Shown: piece by piece, positions 52,889 through 60,855 of the stretch | How positions within the stretch are numbered: the stretch's first letter is position 1 | Layout: each line of letters begins with the position of its first letter | Source: Luteimonas padinae | GTDB lineage: Bacteria; Pseudomonadota; Gammaproteobacteria; Xanthomonadales; Xanthomonadaceae | DNA length: 64,000 nucleotides | Assembly (NCBI RefSeq): GCF_014652935.1 | Contig: NZ_BMZT01000001.1 | Span: forward strand, 62,001 to 126,000 | Direction of reading: 5' to 3' | The notes under the pieces: generated by a model | The model's database searches: none | What the model was told of the DNA's origin: nothing | Seen by the model: only the letters and a program-made list of their open reading frames with translations | Made by a program: the position numbers and the translations under genes

Positions 52889-53602
52889 TCAGTCGCCGGC
52901 GGTCTTCCGGGTGCCGGCGCCCGCGAACTCCGGAAACGCCTCCTCCAGCGAGCCCTCGTCCGGCAGCACGTAGAACACGCCGCCGCGCGCGAAGGTGGGG
53001 CTGACGACCTGCTCGTAGAACGCCGGAGACACGTTGATGCAGCCGTGGGTGACCCGGTTGTCATCCGGCGTTGGCGAGGCCAGACGCTCGGGGCGCTTTT
53101 CCTCCGGCACGCCGGTCGCGGTCGGGTGGATCGAGACCGCGGACTCGTAGTCGACCCACAGCACGCGGCCGGCATCGATGGACGGACCGTAGCCGCCGAC
53201 GAAGCGGCCCGCCGGGGTGGTGCGGTCGCGGCCGGGGATCTCGCGCAGGGCGAGGCCCGCGATGCCGGGGGCGGTGTGGTCGCCCACGGCGGAGCCGAAC
53301 AGGCCGGGCGCGGCGCCGCGCAGGCGACCATCGCCGCCGAACACGAGGATCTGGGCGGCGGCCTTGTCCATGATCGCGAAGGGATAGCCCTGGCTGTCGC
53401 CGGAGGCGACGACCCAGCCGGCCAGTTCGATCACCGTGTCGGAGACGTCCTGGCCGCGGGGCAGTTCGTCCAGTGACGTCACCGGCGGGGTGCCGTCGTC
53501 GCGCGCGCTGGCGGGGGCGCCCACGCTGGCCAGCGCCAGCGCCAGGGCCAGCGCAACCGCGCGCCGGCCCGGGTGGGAGAGGGAGTGGGGGAAAGTACGG
53601 AT
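52889..53602 (-). CDS. L,D-transpeptidase family protein, exported; apparent ATC start
   Basis: Periplasmic YkuD-fold enzyme that cross-links or anchors peptidoglycan stems. The active-site motif is VTHGCINVS with Cys188 and His186 (numbering from 53602). The first conventional start, GTG 53524, lies inside what is plainly a signal peptide. Reading upstream in frame gives RTFPHSLSHPGRRAVALALA then LALASVGAPASA, an ideal n-region, hydrophobic core and AxA cleavage site. Exactly where a start is expected there is ATC (53602-53600), six bases after GAGGAG. Either ATC is used or an ATG has mutated; the alternative is the short cytoplasmic form of 211 residues. The catalytic domain itself is intact. 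Confidence 0.8.
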   Translation of the reverse strand: MRTFPHSLSHPGRRAVALALALALASVGAPASARDDGTPPVTSLDELPRGQDVSDTVIELAGWVVASGDSQGYPFAIMDKAAAQILVFGGDGRLRGAAPGLFGSAVGDHTAPGIAGLALREIPGRDRTTPAGRFVGGYGPSIDAGRVLWVDYESAVSIHPTATGVPEEKRPERLASPTPDDNRVTHGCINVSPAFYEQVVSPTFARGGVFYVLPDEGSLEEAFPEFAGAGTRKTAGD

Positions 53603-53697
53603 GGGAAGCTCCTCGGGGGCGGAACACCATCCAACGCGGGGATCCGCGCCGCGCAGGCGACGGATCCCCGCGCCGGTCGGTCAAGCGGAGTGCGTGC

Positions 53698-53864
53698 TCA
53701 CCCGCGCGGCACGCGGCGCGGCGACGACTCCAGCCGCTGCACGCGGCCTTCGATCTGGTCGAGGCGCTGGTTGGCGCGCTGGGCGCCCTGATTGGCGGAT
53801 TCGGCGCTCTGGGCCGCCCCCTGCACCTGGGTGTCGAGGCGGTCGAGGCGGGAGTCGCCGCGGC
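53698..53864 (-). pseudogene. C-terminal part of an alanine/coiled-coil (Lpp-like) protein, cut by the IS91-like element
   Basis: The minus-strand frame ending at 53698 reads RLDRLDTQVQGAAQSAESAN then QGAQRANQRLDQIEGRVQRL, a heptad-patterned Ala/Gln/Arg helix like those of Lpp-type or zipper lipoproteins. The end is polar, SSPRRVPRG. Upstream, the frame runs straight into the end of the IS91-like element at 53865, so the signal peptide and start codon are missing. No displaced 5' half is visible in the window. Confidence 0.55.
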
Positions 53865-55690
53865 TGTCTGACGCGAAGATCAGAACGCACCGATACGAAC
53901 GTGCGAACACAGGCGCAACACTGAGCAGCCGTCCCCGCACCGGAGCGCTGCGTGCCGCGCCTCGCCACATCCCGGCGGCAAGCCGCGGGATGCGCGCCAC
54001 TGCCGTCCGCCCACACCGGTTCGCGGTACGCGCGCCACGCGCCCGAGCGCACGCTGCTGTACGCGTTGGTAGCGCACTACCCGGACTTCATTGTACGGAT
54101 CGAAGCGGAGGGCCGCTCGCTGCCCGGATATGTCCGCGAGGCGTTCGATGCCTACCTGCGTTGCGGCGTGCTCGAGCACGGCTTCCTGCGGGTGGTGTGC
54201 GAGCACTGCCGTGCAGAGAGGCTGGTGGCCTTCTCCTGCAAGAAGCGCGGGTTCTGCCCGAGTTGCGGCGCGCGACGCATGGCCGAGAGTGCGCGGCACC
54301 TGGTCGAGGAGGTGTTCGGCCCGCGGCCTGTGCGGCAATGGGTGCTGAGCTTTCCGTACCCCTTGCGTTTCCTGTTCGCCAGCAAGCCGGAGGCCATCGG
54401 CCCGGTGCTGGTGATCGTGCAGCGCGTCATCGCCGGCTGGTTAGCCGATCAAGTCGGCGTCGACCACGCCAGCGCGCAATGCGGTGCGGTGACCCTGATC
54501 CAGCGCTTCGGCAGCGCGCTGAACCTGAATGTTCACTTCCACATGCTGTGGCTCGACGGCGTGTACGACGCGAACGTCGAGCCGCCGCGGCGCAAGCCGC
54601 GCCTGCGCCGCGCCCCACCTCTGCGCAACTGACGCAGCTCGCCAACACCATCGCGCATCGCGTGTGCCGGCACCTGACGCGCAAAGGCTGGCTGGAAGGC
54701 GAGGACGAATCCGTGTTTCTGTCCGACAGCGCGGGTAGCGACGACGGCATGGACGCGCTGCGGATGAGTTCGATCACCTACCGCATCGCCACCGGTCGCG
54801 ACGCTGGCCGCAAGGTCGTCACCCTGAAAACGCTACCCGGTGATGCGGGTTCTCTGGACGGCGACGCCGGCAAGGTCGGCGGCTTCTCGCTGCATGCCGG
54901 CGTGGCCGCGGAAGCACACGAGAGCCACAAGCTCGAAAAGCTGTGCCGCTACATCACGCGCCCGGCGATCAGCGAGCAGCGGCTGTCGATCTCACCGCAG
55001 GGTAGGGTGCGGTATCAGCTCACGACGCCGTGGCGAAATGGGACCACGCATGTCGAATGGGATGCGGTGGACTTCATCGCCAAGCTGGCGGCACTGGTCC
55101 CGCCACCTCGCGCGCATCTCACCCGCTTCCACGGCGTATTCGCCCCGAATGCAAACCTGCGTGCGCAGCTGACGCCCTCGGGGCGCGGCAGGCGGCCTGC
55201 GGGCGATGCGGCGCCGGTTGACGCAAGCGCCCACGACGAGCCGCGCAGCCCCGAGCAGAAGCGCCGTGCGATGAGCTGGGCGCAACGGCTCAAGCGGGTC
55301 TTTTCCATCGACGTCACCACCTGCGCCCACTGCGGCGGCGCGGTGCGGATCGTCGCCAGCATCGAAGACCCCAAGGCCATTCGCGCCATCCTCGCCCACT
55401 TCGAGAAACACGGCGCGCTGGAGCAAGCGCACTACCGGCCCGCAGCGCGCGCCCCGCCGCCGGCCGCGTGACGAGGCGCCGGCCACACAGCCGGCAGCCA
55501 AGCCAGAGTCCGATCCGATGCGGCCACGACCCCGCAGGGCTGCGCTCGGCCCTGTGCCGGGATTCGGTGAGAAATGGCTACGCACTGAGCCGCTGCGTGG
55601 CCCCGCGATGTCGAAAACCCACGCATGAACCCCCGATCTGTGCCCGATCTGTGCCCAAAGCGGCGCTTGCGCGGCCGCTTCCTACCCGCC
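53865..55690 (+). mobile_element. IS91-like element, copy 1 (right end uncertain)
   Basis: The left end is placed at TGTCTGACGCGAAGATCAGA (53865), the first base shared with copy 2 at 58484. It carries a frameshifted transposase. The right end lies somewhere in the 273-bp gene-free stretch 55472-55744. A 13-mer CTTCCTACCCGCC at 55678-55690 recurs just left of copy 2 (58462-58474), which may mark that end. IS91-family elements move by rolling-circle replication and can carry adjacent DNA. Confidence 0.7.
53952..55471 (+). pseudogene. IS91-family transposase, frameshifted by a 7-bp deletion
   Basis: Starts at GTG 53952. The first 226 codons cover the N-terminal zinc-binding region (CEHCRAERLVAFSCKKRGFC) and the HUH nuclease motif HFHMLWLDGVY, then hit a stop at 54632. 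The rest continues in another frame to 55471, with CRYITRPAISEQRL, WDAVDFIAKLAALVPPPRAH and a C-terminal zinc finger TCAHCGGAVRIVASIEDPKA. Against copy 2, seven bases are missing near 54613-54617 (CGCGCCCCACC versus CGCGCCCGTGCCCCCACC), which explains the shift. It keeps the C-terminal end that copy 2 has lost. Confidence 0.88.
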
Positions 55691-55744
55691 AGACTCGCCA
55701 AAAAGGGCGGTTGAACTTCCTATACCCCGCCTGAGGAGAGCCCC

Positions 55745-56536
55745 ATGTCCCGAATCGAACTTGATGGCAAGGTCTGCCTGGTCACCGGTGCCGCCAGCGG
55801 CATCGGCAAGCACATCGCCGAAACCTATGCCGCCGCCGGTGGCCGCGTCGCGATCGCCGACCTGAAGCTGGACGCCGCGGAAGCCACCGCCGCCGCGATC
55901 CGCGAATCCGGCGGCCAGGCGATGGCCGTGGCGATGGACGTCACCAGCGAATCGCAGGTGGTCGAAGGCGTCGCGCAGATCGCCGCCGAATGGGGCCGGG
56001 TGGACGTGCTGGTCTCCAATGCCGGCATCCAGATCATCAACAAGATCACCGAGTTCTCGTTCGAGGACTGGAAGAAGATGCTCGCCATCCACCTCGACGG
56101 CGCCTTCCTGACCACCCGCGAGTGCATGAAGGACATGGAGAAGCGCGGTGCGCCCGGCGCGATCATCCTGATGGGCTCGGTGCACTCGCATCTGGCCTCG
56201 CCGCTGAAGGCGCCCTACGTCACCGCCAAGCACGGCCTGCTCGGCCTCGCCCGCACCATCGCCAAGGAAGGCGGCAAGCTCGGCATCCGCTCCAACGTGA
56301 TCTGCCCGGGCTTCGTGCGCACCCCGCTGGTGGACAAGCAGATCCCGGAGCAGGCCAAGGAGTTCGGCATCAGCGAAGAGGAAGTGATCCAGAAGATCAT
56401 GCTGAAGGACACCGTCGATGGCGAATTCACCACGCTCGACGACGTGGCCAACGTGGCGCTGACCCTGGCCGCTTTCGAGACCAACGCGCTCACCGGCCAG
56501 AGCATCGTGGTGAGCCACGGCTGGTTCATGCAGTGA
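55745..56536 (+). CDS. bdhA: 3-hydroxybutyrate dehydrogenase (SDR family)
   Basis: Oxidises 3-hydroxybutyrate to acetoacetate with NAD, in breakdown of polyhydroxybutyrate. 263 residues with a strong GAGGAG site. The cofactor motif TGAASGIG is at 14-21, NAGIQ follows, then the catalytic Ser-Tyr-Lys in [21 protein letters not shown]. The C-terminus [16 protein letters not shown] matches 3-hydroxybutyrate dehydrogenases rather than generic SDR reductases. A patatin-like lipase gene follows after 38 bp. The two lie between the IS91-like copies. Confidence 0.9.
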   Translation: MSRIELDGKVCLVTGAASGIGKHIAETYAAAGGRVAIADLKLDAAEATAAAIRESGGQAMAVAMDVTSESQVVEGVAQIAAEWGRVDVLVSNAGIQIINKITEFSFEDWKKMLAIHLDGAFLTTRECMKDMEKRGAPGAIILMGSVHSHLASPLKAPYVTAKHGLLGLARTIAKEGGKLGIRSNVICPGFVRTPLVDKQIPEQAKEFGISEEEVIQKIMLKDTVDGEFTTLDDVANVALTLAAFETNALTGQSIVVSHGWFMQ

Positions 56537-56574
56537 AGCGGTCGGCCACGCACGCCGTGGCATGATCCCTCGCC

Positions 56575-57771
56575 ATGGACACGTCCCCGCAACTGCTCGA
56601 GAAGGTCGCTCAATATCCCGCCATCGCCCTGGTGCTCCAGGGCGGCGGCGCGCTCGGCGCCTACCAGTGCGGCGTCTATCAGGCGCTCAACGAGGCCGGC
56701 ATCCGCCCCAACTGGTACGCCGGCATCTCGATCGGCGCGATCAACGCGGCGATCATCGCCGGCAACCGGCCGCAGGATCGCATCGAACGGCTGCGTGATT
56801 TCTGGGAAACGATCTGCGAACCCGCGGGCCTCGCCAGCTGGCCGGCGATGGTCGTGCGCGCCGGGCTTTCGATGCTGCCGATGAACCCGGCTCTGGAAAC
56901 CTGGGCCGCGACGATGAGCGCCCTGGCCGCCTTGTGGCAGGGCCAGCGCGGCTTCTTCACCCCGTGGCCGGCCTCGCCCTTCATGCGCTGCGACGGCACG
57001 CCGCAGGCCACCAGTTTCTACGACACCACGCCGCTGTTGGCAACGCTCGAGCGGCTGGTGGATTTCGACCGCATCAACGATGACCGCACGGTGCGCCTGA
57101 CCGTTGGCGTCACCGACGTGGAGAGCGGCAACTTCCGCTATTTCGACAGCCGCGACACCCGGATCGGGCCGAAGCACATCCTCGCCTCAGGCTCGCTGCC
57201 GCCGGCCTTTGCGCCGGTGGAGATCGAGGGCCGCCATTACTGGGACGGCGGCTTGGTCTCGAACACGCCGCTGGAACACATCCTCGACGAATGGCCGCGC
57301 GAAGACACGCTGGCCTTCCAGGTGGACCTGTGGAGCGCGCGCGGGCAGCGGCCGCAGACGATGATGGACGTGCTCGAACGCGTCAAGGACATCCAGTATT
57401 CCAGCCGCACCCGCCACGGCACCGATACGGTCGCGTGCATCCAGCAGTTGCGGGCCGCGCTGAACGACCTCATCGCCCGCCTGCCCGAAGGCGGACTGCC
57501 CGAAAGTGCCCGCGAGGCACTGGCGCCGTGGCTGGACGATCGCGTCATCAACATCGTCCACCTGATCTACCAGGCCAAGCCGCACGAACAGCAGTTCAAG
57601 GACTATGCGTTCGGCCGCATCAGCATGGAGAGCCATTGGCAGAGCGGGCTGGCCGATACCCGGCAGACGCTGTCACACCCCGGCTGGTTCGACCTGCCCG
57701 ACCGCGACCACGGCTGCGCGGTACACGACGTGCACCGCGTCACGCAGAAGAAGCATCTGACGCGCTTCTGA
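56575..57771 (+). CDS. Patatin-like phospholipase family protein
   Basis: 398 residues, cytoplasmic (no signal peptide). The oxyanion loop LQGGGALGAYQCGVYQAL is at 21-38, the nucleophile Ser52 is in GISIG, and the catalytic Asp is in YWDGGLVSNTP. The C-terminal half includes QVDLWSARGQRPQTMMDVLER, and a segment beginning MESHWQSGLADTRQTL. A DUF3734-type C-terminal region is likely. Adjacent to 3-hydroxybutyrate dehydrogenase, it may act as an intracellular lipase or polyhydroxybutyrate depolymerase (inference). Confidence 0.88.
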   Translation: MDTSPQLLEKVAQYPAIALVLQGGGALGAYQCGVYQALNEAGIRPNWYAGISIGAINAAIIAGNRPQDRIERLRDFWETICEPAGLASWPAMVVRAGLSMLPMNPALETWAATMSALAALWQGQRGFFTPWPASPFMRCDGTPQATSFYDTTPLLATLERLVDFDRINDDRTVRLTVGVTDVESGNFRYFDSRDTRIGPKHILASGSLPPAFAPVEIEGRHYWDGGLVSNTPLEHILDEWPREDTLAFQVDLWSARGQRPQTMMDVLERVKDIQYSSRTRHGTDTVACIQQLRAALNDLIARLPEGGLPESAREALAPWLDDRVINIVHLIYQAKPHEQQFKDYAFGRISMESHWQSGLADTRQTLSHPGWFDLPDRDHGCAVHDVHRVTQKKHLTRF

Positions 57772-57787
57772 TCGGTTCGGGCCCGCC

Positions 57788-58147
57788 TCAGAACGGCTTG
57801 CCGACCACCAGATAGACGATGCCGACCAGGAGCACCAGCGGGATCTCGTTGATCCAGCGCAATGCACGTGCCGACGGCAGCGGACGCCCGGCTTCGGCAG
57901 CCTTCAGCCAACGCCCGATGACGATGCTGAAGACGAACACCAGCGTGACCAGCAACAGCTTGGCGTGCAGCCAGCCGCCGGCGAAACCGAAGTGCAGCCA
58001 CAGCGTGAGCCCCATCAGCAGCGCGATGCCGAACAGCACGTGCCCGAAGCGGGAGAGCCTGCGCCCCATCAACACCAGTCGCTCGCGCACGGCCGGGTGT
58101 TCGCCTGCCTCGGCCAGGTTCACGAGGATGCGCGGCAGGTACAGCAC
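57788..58147 (-). pseudogene. CopD/HemJ-like membrane protein, 5'-truncated
   Basis: 119 codons from a GTG at 58147, reading [20 protein letters not shown], four helices and the end [19 protein letters not shown]. HemJ/CopD-type proteins have about 20-25 residues more at the N-terminus, including a first helix with a haem-ligand His ahead of the conserved YLPR. Here the sequence runs instead into an unrelated groEL fragment on the opposite strand at about 58148. The remaining part is intact, so the loss is recent or the stump is still expressed from GTG. HemJ family members oxidise protoporphyrinogen IX. Confidence 0.72.
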
Positions 58148-58382
58148 CGCCGCCGATGGCCAGGGCGCGTTCGGCTACAACGCCGCCACCGGCGAGTACG
58201 TCGACATGCTCGAGGCCGGCATCCTCGACCCGACCAAGGTCACGCGTACCGCGCTGCAGAACGCCGCGTCGATCGCCGGCCTGATGATCACGACCGAGGC
58301 GATGGTCGGCGAGCTGCCGAAGAAGGAAGAGCCGGCGATGCCGCCGGGCGGCATGGGTGGCATGGGCGGCATGGATTTCTAA
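58148..58382 (+). pseudogene. groEL: 3' fragment of groEL (chaperonin GroEL C-terminus)
   Basis: The frame from about 58148 reads [20 protein letters not shown], then [30 protein letters not shown] and the tail [13 protein letters not shown], unmistakably the last 75 or so residues of GroEL. The other 470 residues are absent. The fragment starts exactly where the CopD/HemJ-like stump (opposite strand) ends. A strong terminator hairpin still follows it. It is untranslatable unless fused. Confidence 0.9.
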
Positions 58383-58407
58383 GCCCCGCGATCCATCAAG
58401 CAAGACC

Positions 58408-58436
58408 ACAAAGCCCGGCCTCGTGCCGGGCTTTGT
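58408..58436 (+). terminator. Terminator hairpin behind the groEL fragment
   Basis: ACAAAGCCCGGC / GCCGGGCTTTGT, a 12-bp perfect stem with a 5-base loop, 26 bp after the groEL stop. Confidence 0.8.
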
Positions 58437-58483
58437 GCGTTCTGGCGTCCGAGGCGGGAGACTTCCTACCCGCCCCGCGGCAA

Positions 58484-59933
58484 TGTCTGACGCGAAGATC
58501 AGAAAACGCCGATATGAACGCGTGCTCGCGGGCGCAACCCTGAGCAGCCGTCCCTGCAACGGAGCGCTGCGTGCCGCGCCTGACCGCACCCCGGCGGCAG
58601 GCCGAGGTGTGCGCGCCACTGCCGGCCGCCCACGCCGCTGCGCGTTACGCGCGCCACCTGCCCGAGCGCACGCTGCTGTACGCGCTAGTGCAGGCGCACT
58701 ACCCGGACTTCATCGCGCGTCTTGAGGCCGAAGACCGCTCGCTGCCCGAGTATGTGCGCGAGGAGTTCGAGACCTACCTGCGCTGCGGCGTGCTCGAGCA
58801 CGGCTTCCTGCGCGTGGTCTGCGAGCACTGTCGTGCCGAGAGGCTGGTGGCGTATTCCTGCAAGAAGCGCGGGCTGTGCCCGAGCTGCGGCGCGCGGCGC
58901 ATGGCCGAGTCGGCGCGGCATCTGGTGGACGAGGTGTTCGGCCCGCGGCCGGTGCGGCAATGGGTGCTGAGCTTTCCGTACCCCTTGCGTTTCCTGTTCG
59001 CCAGCAAGCCAGAAGCCATTGGCCCGGTGCTGGGCATCGTGCAGCGCGTGATCGCCGGCTGGTTGGCCGATCAAGCCGGCATCGACCGCGCCAGCGCCCA
59101 GTGCGGCGCGGTGACGCTGATCCAGCGCTTCGGCAGCGCGCTGAACCTGAATGTTCACTTCCACATGCTGTGGCTCGACGGCGTGTACGACGCGAACGTC
59201 GAGCCCCCGCGGCGCAAGCCGCGCCTGCGCCGCGCCCGTGCCCCCACCTCTGCGCAACTGACGCAGCTCGCCAACACCATCGCGCATCGCGTCTGCCGGC
59301 ACCTGACGCGCAAAGGCTGGCTGGAAGGCGAAGACGAATCCGTGTTCCTGTCCGACAGCGCGGGTAGCGACGACGGCATGGATGGGCTGCGGATGAGTTC
59401 GATGACCTACCGCATCGCCACCGGTCGCGACGCTGGCCGCAAGGTCGTCACCCTGAAAACGCTACCCGGTGATGCGGGTTCTCTGGACGGCGACGCCGGC
59501 AAGGTCGGCGGCTTCTCGCTGCATGCCGGCGTGGCCGCGGAAGCACACGAAAGCCACAAGCTCGAAAAGCTGTGCCGCTACATCACGCGCCCGGCGATCA
59601 GCGAGCAGCGGCTGTCGATCTCACCGCAGGGTAGGGTGCGGTATCAGCTCACGACGCCGTGGCGAAATGGGACCACGCATGTCGAATGGGATGCGGTGGA
59701 CTTCATCGCCAAGCTGGCGGCACTGGTCCCGCCACCTCGCGCGCATCTCACCCGCTTCCACGGCGTATTCGCCCCGAATGCAAACCTGCGTGCGCAGCTG
59801 ACGCCCTCGGGGCGCGGCAGGCGGCCTGCGGGCGATGCGGCGCCGGTTGACGCAAGCGCCCACGACGAGCCGCGCAGCCCCGAGCAGAAGCGCCGTGCGA
59901 TGAGCTGGGCGCAACGGCTCAAGCGGGTCTTTT
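58484..59933 (+). mobile_element. IS91-like element, copy 2, right end deleted
   Basis: Begins at TGTCTGACGCGAAGATCAGA (58484) like copy 1. Similarity to copy 1 stops at 59933, after AAGCGGGTCTTTT; copy 1 continues for the zinc-finger end, copy 2 passes into a run of T and unrelated sequence. The 5' halves differ noticeably. The last ~500 bp (from about 59430, copy 1 from about 54810) are nearly identical. Confidence 0.85.
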
Positions 59934-59995
59934 TTTTGGCCTCCGTCGGCAGCTTCAGCCCGGGTTGGCGTACGTGGAGAGGGTGTGAAGACTGA
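58571..59995 (+). CDS. IS91-family transposase, C-terminally truncated
   Basis: 474-residue frame from GTG 58571. It has the zinc-binding region CEHCRAERLVAYSCKKRGLC..CGARRMAESARHL, HUH motif HFHMLWLDGVYDANVEP and the conserved CRYITRPAISEQRL, where the nicking tyrosine is expected. The last 20 residues (LASVGSFSPGWRTWRGCED) are not transposase but read-through of flanking DNA. The C-terminal CxxC zinc finger and about 60 residues seen in copy 1 are missing. Activity doubtful; the HUH domain is complete. Confidence 0.85.
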   Translation: MPRLTAPRRQAEVCAPLPAAHAAARYARHLPERTLLYALVQAHYPDFIARLEAEDRSLPEYVREEFETYLRCGVLEHGFLRVVCEHCRAERLVAYSCKKRGLCPSCGARRMAESARHLVDEVFGPRPVRQWVLSFPYPLRFLFASKPEAIGPVLGIVQRVIAGWLADQAGIDRASAQCGAVTLIQRFGSALNLNVHFHMLWLDGVYDANVEPPRRKPRLRRARAPTSAQLTQLANTIAHRVCRHLTRKGWLEGEDESVFLSDSAGSDDGMDGLRMSSMTYRIATGRDAGRKVVTLKTLPGDAGSLDGDAGKVGGFSLHAGVAAEAHESHKLEKLCRYITRPAISEQRLSISPQGRVRYQLTTPWRNGTTHVEWDAVDFIAKLAALVPPPRAHLTRFHGVFAPNANLRAQLTPSGRGRRPAGDAAPVDASAHDEPRSPEQKRRAMSWAQRLKRVFFLASVGSFSPGWRTWRGCED

Positions 59996-60007
59996 CGTCT
60001 GCCACGG

Positions 60008-60433
60008 TCAGCGGCGCGATCCGCGGTTGAAAACCCGCTGGACCGCCATGCCCACCAGCATCGCCGGCACGAACCACAGGGCTTCGCGCGCGGCCGTGCC
60101 CAACCCGGCCAGGGCCGGACCCGGACAGTACCCAGCCAGCCCCCAGCCGACCCCGAACAGCGCCGCGCCGCCCAGCAGCCGCGCGTCCACCTGCGTCGAC
60201 CGCGGCAGGCGGAACGCGTCGTCGAACAGCGGGCGGCCGCGCCGGAGCACCGGGCGGAACAGCAGCAGCGTGGTGGCGACGGCGCCGGCCAGCACGAAGG
60301 CGAGGGTGGGGTCGAAGGCGCCGGCCACGTCGAGGAAGCCCAGGATGCGCCGCGCATCGGTCATGCCGGACACGGCCAGGCCCACGCCGAACAGCGCGCC
60401 CGATGCGAACGCCGCCGCGATGACCCGCTTCAT
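60008..60433 (-). CDS. YeeE/YedE family half-size transporter (second half)
   Basis: 141 residues, MKRVIAAAFASGALFGVGLA, several helices, with the signature Cys in GVGWGLAGYCPGPALAGLG. YeeE/YedE (DUF395) proteins import thiosulfate or related sulfur compounds through conserved cysteines. Here the usual long protein is split into two half-size subunits of 141 residues each, overlapping by 4 bp (ATGA). Operon with the persulfide dioxygenase-like gene upstream. Confidence 0.88.
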   Translation of the reverse strand: MKRVIAAAFASGALFGVGLAVSGMTDARRILGFLDVAGAFDPTLAFVLAGAVATTLLLFRPVLRRGRPLFDDAFRLPRSTQVDARLLGGAALFGVGWGLAGYCPGPALAGLGTAAREALWFVPAMLVGMAVQRVFNRGSRR

Positions 60434-60855
60434 GCCCAGCCCCCGGCATGACGCACGATCCACGTCGTCGCCACCGCGGTGGCCATGAAGGTCAGCACCG
60501 CCGCCAGCGATCGCGGCGATAGCCGGCCCAGCCCGCAGACGCCATGACCGCTGGTGCAGCCGTTGCCGAGGCTGCTGCCGAAGCCCACCAGCAGGCCCGC
60601 CGCCACCAGCAGCAGCGGCGGGTAGCTCTCGCGCGGCGTGGCGATGCCGGGAAGCAGGGGGATCGCCACGCCGCCGGCCAGCAGCAGGCCCGCGAGGAAC
60701 GCCAGGCGCCAGGCCGTGTCGCCACGACGGGGCTGGACCACGCCGCCCAGGATCCCGCTGACGCCGGCGATGCGGCCGCCAAGCCACAGCAGCAGCGTGG
60801 CCGCGAGCCCGATCAGCACGCCGCCGGCGAGTGCCATCACCCACGCCGCGTTCAT
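60430..60855 (-). CDS. YeeE/YedE family half-size transporter (first half)
   Basis: 141 residues beginning MNAAWVMALAGGVLIGLAAT, with the motif LGNGCTSGHGVCGLGRLSPR holding two cysteines of the sulfur-substrate path. Partner of the downstream half. Its start overlaps the stop of the metallo-hydrolase gene (ATGA), so the three minus-strand genes form one translationally coupled operon under the BigR-type operator. Confidence 0.9.
   Translation of the reverse strand: MNAAWVMALAGGVLIGLAATLLLWLGGRIAGVSGILGGVVQPRRGDTAWRLAFLAGLLLAGGVAIPLLPGIATPRESYPPLLLVAAGLLVGFGSSLGNGCTSGHGVCGLGRLSPRSLAAVLTFMATAVATTWIVRHAGGWA

Noticed and set aside
53792..55471. One intact 559-residue transposase in copy 1
   Set aside because: The first 270 codons of that frame do not encode the zinc and HUH motifs, which lie in another frame before the 7-bp deletion.
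57819..58382. A 187-residue gene ending in the GroEL tail
   Set aside because: Only the last 75 or so codons are GroEL; the rest is antisense to the CopD/HemJ-like gene.
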